Notes: generated by a model from the sequence alone, not told the origin. A stretch of 64,000 bases of DNA from Zygnema cylindricum (GCA_037447655.1 JBBHKE010000855.1:62001-126000), one strand, 5' to 3'; positions 44,975 through 57,327 are shown, counted from the first letter of the stretch. Numbers and translations: made by a program.

Positions 44975-46249
44975 TTATTTTTCACGATGCTTTCTTTTGA
45001 CCATTTTCTGCACATGTTTTCTTCTACGGTTTATCCTTTGACTTCTACTTCTTTTCTTTGTTTTCTTAATAAATTTTGGTATTTTCTCAATTTTTGAACT
45101 TTTTCCTTTTCTGATATTACAAACTTCCTCTCCTACTTCAATTTTCTGAACACATTTTCTCTCTCCCTCTCTAAGTACAGTAATATCCTCATGCAAATTA
45201 TTTTCAGTTTCCACTTCCAAGTGATCTTCACTTCCTCCAACTATTCTCACTTCAATAACCTCTTCCACTTGTATTTCCTTATCACTCACCAATCTCTCGT
45301 CAGAAAAATTCACAGAAACTAAATCCTTTTCTGTCACCCCTTTCTCCACTCCATTTTTGGTGATAGCACGTGTTTCCTTTCCTTCCTCATTTTCCATATT
45401 TCGAAAAATAACAGTCGGCAAGTATACAAACTCATCAACGGGAAGTGTAGCCCTTCGTGTAGGGGGTCGAACCCGATTGTCATCCCATCCATTTCGAAAA
45501 TTTCCTGTGACACATGCACTTTTATAAAGTGGACATCCTCTAAAAGTATGTCCTAAGTCATCACAATAAAAACAATTTTTTGATTTGCAATTTTCTCTAT
45601 TTTTCTGAAATTGTGATCCCACACCCTGAAAGTTCCCCCTAACCTTTAAAGCCTCTTTATCATCCTCTTCATCTAAAACAAATCTGATTGCTAAAGGTAA
45701 GTCCCAATCCTTTTTATCAACTTGGTTTAATCTATCAAATGCACACCTATATTCCTTAGGTAATCCTTTCATTAACATGAGAGCCTTTTGAACATTTGTA
45801 AAATTTCCTCCTGCAATATCATTTTCTGCAAACAATCTTTGCAAACTAAGGCAATATTTCAACATGCTACCTCCAACATACTCATACTCAAATATTTTCG
45901 ATGCACTAATCATCCAGTGATACACAAAAGTCTTTTGATAAGTGCATTCTAAACACTTCCATAATTCAGCTGCACTCTCCACATCAAGGTACATCATTAC
46001 AAATTCTTTAGTCATAGATAGCTTGATAATCCTCAAGCACTCCAGGTTTTTCTCCTCCCATTCAGTTGATGTTTCGACACATGTCCCATCCACTACATCC
46101 AGCAACTTCCTCAACTTGAAGTAGCTCTCCATAATACTCCTCCAACAATAATATTCAGTTCCATCAAATATGGGGAAGTACGATTCATCCAATATGGGTA
46201 GCCATGGGCGTGGGCCCATAACCTGTTGTCCATAGCCATTTTCAGCCAT
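44975..46249 (-). CDS. Gag protein of element E6
   Basis: An open frame of 424 residues if started at 46249 (MAENGYGQQ). That start lies inside the LTR; the ATG at 46219-46217 inside the primer-binding site is in the same frame (MGPRPWLPI). The core (IFDGTEYYCWRSIMESYF and following helices to about residue 200) is a Copia-type gag. One zinc knuckle CFYCDDLGHTFRGC follows at about residue 226. Then comes an unusual tail of about 170 residues, first acidic, then strongly basic (KKTKKRSRSQRINRRRKH), possibly a nuclear or nucleic-acid-binding signal. There are no internal stops, unlike the neighbouring elements. No protease or polymerase follows. Gag packages RNA into particles; enzymes must come from elsewhere. 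Confidence 0.85.
   Translation of the reverse strand: MAENGYGQQVMGPRPWLPILDESYFPIFDGTEYYCWRSIMESYFKLRKLLDVVDGTCVETSTEWEEKNLECLRIIKLSMTKEFVMMYLDVESAAELWKCLECTYQKTFVYHWMISASKIFEYEYVGGSMLKYCLSLQRLFAENDIAGGNFTNVQKALMLMKGLPKEYRCAFDRLNQVDKKDWDLPLAIRFVLDEEDDKEALKVRGNFQGVGSQFQKNRENCKSKNCFYCDDLGHTFRGCPLYKSACVTGNFRNGWDDNRVRPPTRRATLPVDEFVYLPTVIFRNMENEEGKETRAITKNGVEKGVTEKDLVSVNFSDERLVSDKEIQVEEVIEVRIVGGSEDHLEVETENNLHEDITVLREGERKCVQKIEVGEEVCNIRKGKSSKIEKIPKFIKKTKKRSRSQRINRRRKHVQKMVKRKHREK
46209..46223 (-). other. E6 primer-binding site, anticodon stem-loop type
   Basis: Minus strand GGTTATGGGCCCACG, 14 of 15 identical to the site of Copia C and D, directly inside the 5' LTR. Confidence 0.7.
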
Positions 46250-47524
46250 GGATTTACCCTCGGAAGCACCACAGACTACCCAAAAACAGCCAACTTTGAA
46301 TCAACACAGAATTCTACAAAAATAACAAAACAAGCTGGAACTACATCAACAGATAGTATCTAGGCTTTGGAATAAAATCACAAAGTTTCAGACAAATATA
46401 ATAAACAGAGTGATCACATCATCTAGTCAAAGTTGCAGAAAAAGAGTTTGCCAGAACTTTGATAAAACAGACTAACTTCACAATGAAGTAAAACACAGAC
46501 CAGGCACACAATAGGCCTGTTAATCTGTGACAATAATGAAAATATAAAGAGGAACACACATGCAGAATTTCAGATAATTCTGCCAACAGATCTGAGAGTA
46601 ATCCTCAGATAAAATTACCAAAAAAAAACACAGTTTTTGGTCCAAAAGTTCCTGTATCTTAAATTGACTAAGTCCTACAAATATAAACTAGAGCACACTA
46701 CTGAATGTACGGAGGCATACCAGCCATACGCTATCTACCAGCATCCTCAATTAATGTAGATATACCTGAATACTTCAAGGTATGTCAAATTAAGTAAACG
46801 TACAATAATAATTAATTCACAAAAAGACAAAACAATGTTGAACCAAATATTTACACCGACAACAAAATTGTATGCTGAGTCATTGCGTGTAACTCAACAA
46901 GACTCCACGAATCTAGAAAAATAATCTAGGTCGTCCAAAAGTAGATATCGTGTGATTGACGTGATTTCGCTTTCCCACTAATTGAAAAATAACGGCGGCC
47001 TATTTGCGCCGTCCGTAGCTCTTATCCGGCACCCTTGATGTCACGCCACGTGGTCACAAAAATACAAACGAAATCCACGCGAGTCGTCAAATATCCCACG
47101 ACGTGCGAAGATAATTTAGTCATTCATGTCCACTTGTTAAATAATAATCGTACAACCGAAATCATTTCCGTACCGCAGCCGCGTCCTTTGCAATAAATGC
47201 GGGAAATAAAGTACACGTCATTTTTCATAAACGTCGCTTGTCGCATATAAATTACATTTGTTCAAATTATATGTTCCGTACCGGCGACGTACATTTCGTA
47301 AACTTCACATCGGATCGCGTCGCGATCCGCCGTCCATTTCTTAACGCATTCCGCGCCACTCAATTACCACCTCACGTCCCTTTAATTTTACTCGTACATT
47401 TACTCCCCCAATCCGCAAATCCATTCGAACAACCACATTACTTTCGATAATATATTACGCACGCGAAACGTCGCGTGCGCACAAAATGTCGAGTACGCAC
47501 GAAACCAACTTTTCAAAAACAACA
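46224..47524 (-). repeat. 5' LTR of E6
   Basis: 1301 bp, TGTTGTTTTTG to GGACAACA on the minus strand. A G-box-containing GCCACGTGGTC lies near 47043. No tRNA-like module was seen. Confidence 0.8.
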
Positions 47525-47805
47525 TTCTCCCCCATTATCACTCCTTATTCTCTTAATGAGGGTTCCATGCCGCTTCTCACTCCAGTATTTATATTCTTTG
47601 AAGTAAGTTGGTGTTTCAGACTTTGTTTTTAGAAAGTAAACTCTCGAGTACCTAGACCAGACATCATTAATTGTCAACATATACCTTTTCCCTCCAACTG
47701 AGGGTACCATTGCAGGTCCCCAGATATCTGTGTAGATTAAACCTAGTACCTTTTCCCCTCTATATATGGGAGCTTTAGGGAAAGGAAGTTTGTGAACCTT
47801 ACCTT
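47525..47805 (-). pseudogene. Copia E: integrase N-terminal fragment
   Basis: Minus strand reads FTNFLSLKLPYIEGK in one frame and YTDIWGPAMVPSVGGKR, then SRYSRVYFLKTKSE and KRIRSDNGGE in another, stopping at element E6. It is the continuation of 41409-42253 on one side and 58365 on the other. The word ACCTT (47801-47805) is the left copy of the duplication around block D. Confidence 0.8.
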
Positions 47806-48797
47806 TGAAACTCTGAGACCTCCATAAGTCCTCAGAGTGGACAGCTTCCAAGAAGCCTCTAGGATAACCCTAACCCCTTTGTGTTTCAGCATGAACAACT
47901 GCCACCTTGGCAGAAAAAAACTCTGACCAACTTCACCCTTGTGAAGGGAAGACTCCCTTGAGTCGATAGCAAAAAGAATCTTTGAATTTGCTCCCCTGAG
48001 CAGTAAGTTATGGATGGTCAAAGTTGACCTTTTGTATATAAGCTCTCTAGGAGAGAGGGTCCTATCTCCTAATTTTTCTAAGTCCTATCTCTCTCACAGA
48101 CTCTATCTATTGATGTACAGAGCCAATCTGATTACTCCTCTTTACACAAAAGTACAGCTACCAGTGTACTTTCTGTACGAACATTGTACGACATGGCCTA
48201 AATGTCGACACGTGGCATATCCTGATTCGCTCCCTTAATCCTCGGAGATGCCGCGATCCAATGTTATTCCGCCACGTGTCATCCGATGTGGCGATGACCA
48301 AAAACCGCCGAAATCCTCTTTCGCGATCTCGGCGTTTAATTCCAGCCGTCCGATTAAATTCACATTTAATCGTAGCCGTAATAAATACATGCGCGGTATT
48401 CGTTTCGCTAAAGAAATAAATGCGCGGTATTCGTTTCTTATCCGTACCATAATCCGTACTTTTACATTAATGGATCTATGTCTCCCGTAAAACTGTTTCA
48501 GTTAAATGAACTATCCTACGTATTAATGTTTAACTAATTATCAAACCCTATAATACGTAACACTATGTCTAAACTTACTTTTAGTAAATAAACCCCTAAT
48601 GGTAAATAAACTAATATTTATATCCCGTAAACCTCTGGATAGCCTAGGTAGTCATGGCTCTAGCTTCCTCTCCAATTTTTCAGTATCTGCGACAAGTTTG
48701 AGAATTGGAGAGAGAAGTTAGAGGTAGACTGCCTCGGCTTCTTTCTATATTTCTATTCAGACCTAGAAAATACTTTAAAAGACCATTTATTTCTACA
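47806..48797 (-). repeat. LTR e of block D, lacking the tRNA-like module
   Basis: 992 bp. It aligns with LTRs f and g, but the 75 bp corresponding to 58082-58156 of LTR g are absent at the junction 48577/48578. TTATATACA at about 48032 (minus strand) is a TATA-like box. G-boxes lie at about 48209 and 48273. Confidence 0.88.
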
Positions 48798-51700
48798 CTC
48801 CCCTTATTTTCTAGTCAATCTTTAATTTCAGACCACACTTCTCCCTGCACAAACTTAGCTTAGGGGAAGGCACAGGTTTGGTCATCATATGTGCTACCAT
48901 CTCACTATCTGGTCGATACTCTAAACCGATTATTTTGTTTTCTACTTTCTCTCTAACAAAGCTGAGTCTAAATGTCCATGTGTTTGGCTTTAAAATGATG
49001 TTTAGGATTGGCAGAAATAGCGATTGCTGTCTGATTATCACAGAATTTTTTTTTGCACACCACTCTTAAGGTGACCAAGCTCACCAAGCAAAGACTTGAC
49101 CCAGAACAATTCTTTTACAGCAGAGCAAAAGGCCATATACTCAGCCTCCATGGTGGACTGAGCAATAACTTTTTGCTGTTTGCTACTCCAACAATAAGCC
49201 CCATCACCCACATATAATACATATCCAATAGTGCATCTCTTCATCGGAGCATCACCATAACTGGCATCACTCCAAGTAGTGATGTCAGTATTCTCCCCAC
49301 CCAAATGCAACCATAGATCCCTAGTTCCTATCAAATATCTAAAGACTCTTATAGCTGCCTCCCAATCCGTCTTAGTGGGAGCATTTAGACTTCTACTCAG
49401 TACTCCTACAGCTGCAGGTAAATCCGACCAGGTACAATTCATAAAACAGATTAGGTTTCCCACTACTTGCCTATAATGAATAGTCTGTATAAACTTCTGT
49501 TCTTTAGGACTTAATTCCACGTCTAAGACTATGACTCCTTCTTCCTCACTCCCCTCACTTCCCTTCTTTAACTTCATTGGAGTTGTACAACTATTAGCTT
49601 TATCCATCTGAAATTTTTCGAGCATGTTCCCTATTGCTTCTTTTTCAGACAATCTTATAATCTTTCTTTCTCGGTCTCCTTCTTCTTGAATCCTCAAAAT
49701 ATATTTTGCTTCCCCCATATCGTTCATTTCAAATCTCCCCTTAAGATCAATTTTCAGTTTATTAATATTTTCCATTGATTTACTTAAAACAAGCAAATCA
49801 TCAACATAAATTGCAATAAATATAACACCTTCCTCATCTTCAAAAACATAGATTGAGTGATCTGAGCTGATCCAGATATATCCTAGACCAGTAAGAAACT
49901 CATCAAGCTTCTTATTCAACTAATGCGACGCCTGTTTCAAACCATAAAGAGATTTAATAAGCCGGCATACCTTACTCTCCTCTCCTTCCTCCACAAATCT
50001 TTCGGGTTGTTGCATGAAGATCTCCTCTTCCAATTCTCCAAGCAAAAAGGCTGTCTTGATGTCCATCTTGTGCACCGCCATGCCTTTGGCTGCAGCCAGA
50101 CTGAAAAGTATGCGGACAGAGGGAAATCTGACGACCAGGGCAAAGGTTTCCTCCTAGTCGATTCCTTCCTCTTGTGTAAATCCCTTTGCCACTAATCGGG
50201 CTTTGTAACGCTCAATGGTGTTTTCCGGACTCAATTCTAATTTGAAAACCCACTTACAACCAATTTGTTTTCGGTTAGGTGGACAAACCACCAGCTCCTA
50301 AGTATCGGCTGCCATAATTGAGGCCATCTCCTCATTGATGGCTGTCTTCCACAGGTTCTTTTCTGGACAAGTCATCGCCTCTCCATAAGTCTGAGGTTCA
50401 TCTTGATGAGATAGTTTTGTTACCTTGTTATTAACCTATTTTTTTTGCAATCCTTTGCTACTTGTCCTTCCCCCCTCAAAATCTGTGGCCGGAATAGATG
50501 GTTCTCGTGGGTTCTTGCTAACAATCTCGACTTTTCCCCTATCTCTTGATTCCGAATCATATTCCACCACGTCTTTCGCTTCGGGTAGAGTTGTCACTGG
50601 AGTTTCCACAGCTAAGTCCTTTTTAGTCTGATTTGTACCTACAAGAATTTCATTTTCTCTAAAACCTGGATAGTTAGGAAGCACAAAGTCATTGAAAATT
50701 TCAGACTCAAATCTGATTTATACTGACTTTGTATACTTGAAGGGATCCACAGACTTTCCTTCATCCATAACTATTAGATGCTTTTCTAAGATTATATCTT
50801 CCCTTTTTAGATCATAAACTCTACATCCTTTAACATCCTCATCATATCCTAATAAGTATCACGGTTTTCCTTTAGGATCTAGCTTCCAATTAGACCAATC
50901 TGTATCTAGACTGAATACTTGACTGCCAAAAACCTTAAGTAAGATATGTCTTGTATTCGACTGGTCCATCTCTCTTAAGGTGTTTGATCTTTTATAGCTG
51001 AGGTAAGAACTCTATTTTTGAGGTAATTAGCGCAGTTCATTGCTTTTTCCCAGAACCTTTTTCCTATCTTCTTATCCGACAACATAATTCTAGCACTATC
51101 ACTTAGTGTCTTATATAATTGCTCAGCTACCCCATTCTGTTCCGGGTATTCTGCAACTGTCTTTTGGTGTTGGACCCCATCTTCCCTCAGAAAATCCTCA
51201 AACTGGTTAGAAGTATACTCTCCACCATTGTCACTCTTTATTCTCTTGATTGGAGTTTCATGAAGTTTTTTGCTCCATGCTTTATATTGTCTAAAACAAT
51301 CCTGAGCTTCCGACTTGTTTTTCAAAAAATACACTCGGGAATACCGAGACCAATCATCAGTGATAGTCATCATAAATCTCTTCCCCCCCGGTGAGGGCAC
51401 TTTAGCTGGTCCCCAAATATCTGTGTGTACTAGATCTAGAATTTTTTCCCCTTTATAGGTGGTTGTTTTAGGAAAGGGTATCTGTGAGTTTTACCTTGAG
51501 CACAACCACTACAATCACTTATATTATCACTCTCACTGAACTTAATCCCTTCCACCATTCCCATCTTTTTCATCTCTCTTAACTTGTCAAAATTCACATG
51601 CCCAAGCCTCTTATGCCACATCATAATATCATGAACACCAGCATAATAAAAGTTCTTCGTTTCATAACTTAAAACCAGCCTAAACATCCCATGACTACCT

Positions 51701-51915
51701 TTCTCAGCAATGAAATAGACATCCTCCTCAAAACTAGCAGTAAAGACTCCTTCCCTAGTGCTAGTAAAAAAACCCTTATCATCTAATACAAATGGAGAGA
51801 TGATGTTTTTTTTCAGCTCCGTAATAAACAATACATCAGAGAATGTTACTATGGATGTCTTTCATTCTACTAACACTTTCAAATCTACCGATCCTACAGA
51901 GTAGTGGTGACTATC
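48798..51915 (-). pseudogene. Internal A of block D: truncated pol
   Basis: Right to left: end of protease region, GAG-pre-integrase (MMWHKRLGHVNFD, CSGCAQGK), integrase 51400-50975 (TITDDWSRY, SDNGGEY, QNGVAE, stop after DQTP), linker, RT with stops (about 50290-49930), then an open RT and RNase H frame 49919-49038 with IYVDDLLVLSK, DASYGDAPMKRC and TMEAEYMAFC. The tail to 48811 continues RNase H (LSFVREKVENKIIGL). The integrase part is identical in protein to that of Copia C. Gag and the protease N-terminus are deleted. Confidence 0.85.
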
Positions 51916-52969
51916 TGAAACTCTGAGACCTCCATAAGTCCTCAGAGTGGACTTCTTCCAAAAGCCTCTAGGATAACACTGACTTCTTTGTGTTTCAGCA
52001 AAAACAACTACAATCCTGGCAAACAATAACACTGACCAACTTCACCCCTGTGAAGGGAAGACTCCCCTAAGTCGATAGCAAAAAGAATCTCTGAATTTGC
52101 TCCATTGAGTAGTAAGTTATCGAGGGTCAAAGTTGACCTTTTGTACAGAAGCTCTTTGGGAGAGAGGGTCCTATCTCCTAATTTTTCTAAGTCTTATCTC
52201 TCTCACAGACTCTATCTAGTGATGTACGGAGCCAATCAGAATGTAGCTCCGTACACAAAAACACATTTGCCGGTGTACTTTCTGTACGAACATCGTACGA
52301 CATGGCCTAAATGTCGACACGTGGTATGTCCGAATTCGTTCCCGTAATCCTCAGAGATGCCGCGATCCAATGTTATTCCGCCACGTGTCATCCGATGTGG
52401 CTATGTCCATAAACCGCCGAAATCCTCTTCCACGATCTCGGCGTTAATTACGGCCGTCCGATTAAATCCATATTTAATCGTAGCCGTAATAAATACATGT
52501 GCGATATTCTTTTCTATAAAGAAACAAATGCGTGGTATTGGTTTCTTATCCGTACCGCTATCCGTACTTTTACAATTATGGATCTATGTCTCCCGTAATC
52601 AGGTATAGTTCAATGAATTTTCCTACTCAATAACATTTAAATTAATACCATACCCTATATTACGTAACATTCGATGAAGACTAAACGGTTAAGGCTACCG
52701 TCTACCGGCTGCCTGCCGGCCGGTAGGTACAAGGATCAAATCCTGTAGCCTGCACCATATCTTTTTAGTAATAAAACCCCTAACTAATATATAATCGCGT
52801 AAACTTCTGGTTAGCCTAGGTAGCCATGGCTATAGCTCCCTCTCCAATTTCTCAGTGACTGCGACAAGTTTGCGAGTTGGAGAGAGAAGTTAGAGGTAGA
52901 CTGCCTCGGCTTCTTTCTTATTTCTATTCAGACCTAGAAAATACTTTAAATGGATCATTAATTTCTGCA
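51916..52969 (-). repeat. LTR f, shared middle LTR of block D
   Basis: 1054 bp, TGCAGAAATTAATG to AGTTTCA on the minus strand. It serves as the 5' LTR of internal A and the 3' LTR of internal B. G-boxes CACGTG at about 52318 and 52383. Confidence 0.88.
52684..52755 (+). other. tRNA-like module in LTR f, antisense
   Basis: ACGGTTAAGGCTACCG and B-box-like GGATCAAATCC (52733-52743) with flanking pairing AGGAT/ATCCT. It aligns with the modules in LTRs a and g. Confidence 0.55.
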
Positions 52970-55900
52970 CCCCCTTATTTTATAGTCAATCTTTAATTTC
53001 AGACCACACTTCTCCCTGCAGAAAATTAGCTTAGGGGAAGGCACAGGTTTGGTCATCATATCTGCTACCATCTCACTATCTGGTCAGTACTCTAAACTGA
53101 TTATTTTGTTTTCTACTTTCTCCCTAACAAAGCTGAGTTTAATGTCCATTTTTTTGGCTTTAAAATGATGTTTAGGATTGGCAGAAATAGCGATTGCTGC
53201 CTGATTATCACCAAATATTTTCTGCACACCACTCTTAAGGTGACCAAGCCCACCAAGCAAAGACTTGACCCACATCAATTCTTTTACAGCAGAGCAACAG
53301 GCCATATACTCAGCCTCTATGGTGGACTGAGCAATAACTTTTTGCTTTTTGTTACTCCAACAGCAAGCCCCATCACCCACATATAATACATATCCAGAAG
53401 TGCATCTCCTTATCGGAGCATCACCATAACTGGCATCACTCCATGTAGTGATGTCACTATTCTCCCCACCCAAATGCAACCATATATCCCTAGTTCCTAT
53501 CAAATATCTAAAGACTCTTTTAATTGCCTCCCAATCCCTCTTAGTGGGAGAATTTAGACTTCTACTCAGCACTCCTACAGCTGGAGCTAAATCCGGCCGA
53601 GTACAATTCATAAAATAGATTAGACTTCCCACTACTTGCCTGTAAAGAATAGTCTGTATGAACTTCTGTTCTTCAGGAGATAATTCCTCGTCTAATACTA
53701 TGACTCTTTCTTCACTCCCCTCACTTCCCTTCTTCAACTCCATTGGAGTTGTACAACTATTAGCTTTATCCATCAGAAATTTTTCAAGCATGTTCCCTAT
53801 TGCTTCGTTTTGAGTCAATTTTATAATCTTTCTTTTTCGGTCTTTTTCTACTTGAATCCCAAAATATATTTTGCTTCCCCCATATCCTTCATTACAAATC
53901 TCCCTTTAAGATCGGTTTTCAATTTATTAAGATTTCCATTGATTTACTTAAGACAAGCAAATCATCAACATAAATTGCAATAAATATAAAACCTTCCTCA
54001 TCTTCGAAAACATAGATTGAGTGATATGAGCTGATCTGGATATATCCCTGACCGGTAAGAAAGTCATCAATCTTCTTATTCCACTGTCGAGGCTCCGGTT
54101 TCAAACCATAAAGAGATTTAATCAGCCGGCATACCTTACTCTCCTCTCCTTCCTCCACAAACCCTTCGGGTTGTCGCATGAATATCTCCTCTTCCAATTC
54201 TCCATGCGAAAAGGCTGTCTTGATGTCCATCTGGTGCACTTCCATGTCTTCCGCTGCTGCCAGGCTGAGAAGTATGCGGACGGAGGGAAATCTGACGACC
54301 GGGGCAAAGGTTTCCTCGTAGTCAATTCCCTCTTTTTGTGTAAATCCCTTTGCCACTAATCGGGCCTTGTAGAGCTCGATTGTGTTATCTGGGTTCAGTT
54401 TTAATTTGAAAACCCACTTACAACCGATTGGTTTTCGGTTAGGTGGACAATCCACCAGCTCCCAAGTATCGGCTGCCATAATAGAGGCCATCTCCTCATT
54501 GATGGCTATCTTCCACCAGTTTCTTTCTGGACAAGTCATCGCCTCTCCATAAGTTTGAGGTTCATCTTGATGAGATAGTTTAGTTACCTTGTTATTAACC
54601 TATTTTTCTTACAATCTTTTGCTACTTCTCCTTCCCCCCTCAAAATCTGAGGCCGGAATAGATTGTTCTCGTGGATTCTTTCGAACAAACTCGGCTTCTC
54701 CCTTATCCCTTGATTCCGAATCAATTTCCACCGGGTCTTCCGCTTCAGGTAGAGTTGTCACTAGAGTTTCCACAGCCGAGTTCTTTTCGGTCTGATTTGT
54801 ATCTGCAAGAATGTCATCTTCTCTAAAACCCGGATAGTTAGGGAGCTCAAAGTCATCGGAATATTCTCACTCAAATCTGATTTTTACTGACTTTGTATAT
54901 TTGAAGGGATCCACAGACTTTCCTTCATCCATAACTACTAGATGTTTTACTAAGATTATATCTTCCTTTTTTAGATCATAAACTCTATACCCTTTAACAT
55001 CCTCATCATATCCTTATAAGTATCCCGGTTTTCCTTTAGGATCTAGCTTCTAATTAGACCGATCTGTATCTAGACTGAATACTTGACTGCCGAAAACCTT
55101 TAAGTGAGATAAGTCTAGTTTCCGGCCTGTCCATCTCTCATAAGGTGTTTGATCTTTTATAGTTGAAGTAAGAACACTATTTTTGAGGTAATTAGCACAG
55201 TTTATTGCTTCTGCCCAAAACCTTCTTCCTATCTTCTTATCCGACAACATACTTCTAGCACTATCACTTAGTGTTCTATTTAACATTTCTGCTACCCCAT
55301 TCTGTTCCGGGTTTTCTGGAACTGTCTTTTGGTGTTGACCCCATCTTCCTTCAAAAAAACCTCAAACTGGTTAGAAGTATACTCTCCACCATTGTCACTC
55401 TTTATTCTCTTGATTGGAGTTTCATGGAGTTTTTCGCTCCATGCTATATATTGTCTAAAACAATCTTGAGCTTCAAACTTGTTTTTCAAAAAATACACTC
55501 GGGAATACCGAGACCAATCATCAGTGATAGTCATCTTAAATCTCTTCCCCCCCGGTGAGGGCACTTTAGCCGGTCCCCAAATATCCATGTGTACTAGATC
55601 TAGAATTTTTTCTACCTTATAGGTGGCTCTTTTAGGAAAGGGTAATCCGTGTGTTTTATCTTGAGCACATCCACTACAATCATTTATATTATCACTCTCA
55701 CTGAACTTAATCCCTTCCACCACTCCCACCCTTTTCATCTCTCTTAACTTGTCTTGATTCACATGCCCAAGCATCTTATGCCACATTATTATATCATGAA
55801 CACCAGCATAAAAAGTTTCTTCTTTCCATTACTTAAAACCAGCCTAAACATCCCATGGCTATCATTCTCAACAATGAAATAGACATCCTCCTCAAAACTA

Positions 55901-57327
55901 GCAATAAAAACTCCTTCCCTAGTGCTAGTAAAAAAACCCTCATCTTCTAATAAGGATGTAGAGATGAGGTTTTTGTTCAGCTCCAGAATAAACAATTTAT
56001 CGGAGAATGTTACTATGGATATCTTTCCTTCTACTAACACTTTCAAATCTACCGATCCTACAAGAGTAATGGTGACTATCCTCCCATCCCCGTACTCTAT
56101 CTCTACGGTGGGAATATTTCTTATCTTAGTGAACAGGTGCCTATCTTTACACATGTGCATGGAGGCACATGAATCTACAATCCAGCTTGCTTCACCTTTC
56201 AATCCAGCGTAAGCACATTTTTGCCTTCGTGGAATTTCGACCTCGTTTTTCGCCTCCAACTCCTCATCTAAAAGGAGCTCATCGTCCTCGTCCTCAGAAT
56301 CCGCCTCATGTACTTGTGTCACAAGGGCCTTTTTCTTTCCTCTTAGGGTACCACCGGTTTGCCCCTCCTTTAACCGAAGCTCGGTTAGCTTAGTGCACTC
56401 TGCCATATAGTGCCCAGGTTTCTTACAAAAATGACATAAACCTTTGGGAGCCCTTGGTCTGAACTCGTCGCTCTCATTTTTGTGCTCCCTCCCCCCATAG
56501 TTTCCGACCAGTTTGTGAGAATCCTTGTTCCTCCGATCGGTCGCAATTGCCAAGGCTTGGCCACTCTTTCCTCAACTTTGGATCTCAATCGTATTCTCCC
56601 GAACGAGAATCATCCCAACCACTGAGTTCCATATCCACCTTGAGTTCGGCAAGTCCTGCACACGGTTGACTATGTTCTCGAACTCATCGGGTAACTTCAT
56701 CAGTAAACAGTTAACCTTTTCTTTTTCACTAAAATCTTTTCCCGCACTCTCTAGCTCCATGAAGAGTGTAGCAAGCTCATTGCAAAAATCCAACATCTTC
56801 CCCCTTTTGTATACATACTCATTAACTTTCTGACCAGCCAAGTGTTGTTGCTGAATCGTACCACTTCGGTACATCTCTATGAGAGCCATCCAAAGATCAG
56901 ATGCCCTTTCTACCTGCAAATGAGGACATGCAAGTCCTTAAGTGAGATGGCGTAGGATGAAGTGCTTTGCCGCCATATTGTTGAAGTCCCAGGTTTCAGT
57001 ATCATTCTCCTCGTTCCTCGGAATAGGTGACATGAATGCCGAACCAGTTGCTATTGGTGTGGTCGCCTCTTTCTCCTTTTCTTTGTCCACCACCTCTCCT
57101 TCTTTTGTTTTTTCCGTTAAAGGTGGATCCTCTTTTCCGGTGAATCTGCTTCCTCCTAACCCTGGAGGAATTCGAAGACTTGATGGACGCCCCAACCGTC
57201 CACTCACTATCCCCCAAAACCTTTTTTCGCATAGAGCTCCTATCATCATACTTTCCCAGTATATGAAGCCATTTCCATTAAAGATTGGTACCCTAGAGGG
57301 TGGGCCCATAACCTGAAACTCAGAGAC
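52970..57327 (-). pseudogene. Internal B of block D: full-length Gag-Pol with inactivating changes
   Basis: Right to left: gag (MGPPSRVPIFNG) with a CAA-to-TAA stop after HFILRHLT (56938); gag core and zinc knuckle CHFCKKPGHYMAEC; protease WIVDSCASMHMC, in which the active-site DSG has become DSC; GAG-pre-integrase and integrase 55786-55050 (TITDDWSRY, SDNGGEY) with a frameshift near 55290; linker; RT 54539-53919 (GIDYEETFAPVVRF, MDIKTAFSHG, IYVDDLLVLSK), frameshift near 53930; RT end and RNase H 53818-53084 (DASYGDAPIRRCTSGY, DNQAAIAISA). Every domain of a Ty1/Copia element is present in order, but it is not functional. Confidence 0.88.
57299..57313 (-). other. Block D primer-binding site, anticodon stem-loop type
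   Basis: Minus strand GGTTATGGGCCCACC, directly inside LTR g, identical to 30481-30495. Confidence 0.75.

Larger units (their letters stand above)
42254..47524 (-). mobile_element. Element E6: gag-only LTR retrotransposon
   Basis: LTRs of about 1.3 kb (42254-44637, interrupted by a solo LTR, and 46224-47524) begin TGTTGTTTTTG and end GGACAACA on the minus strand. The internal 1.6 kb contains only gag. The flanks TTCTG (42249-42253) and TTCTC (47525-47529) look like a target duplication with one change. It splits element E's integrase. The polypurine tract TTTTCGGGGGAG lies at 44638-44649 (minus strand). Confidence 0.8.
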
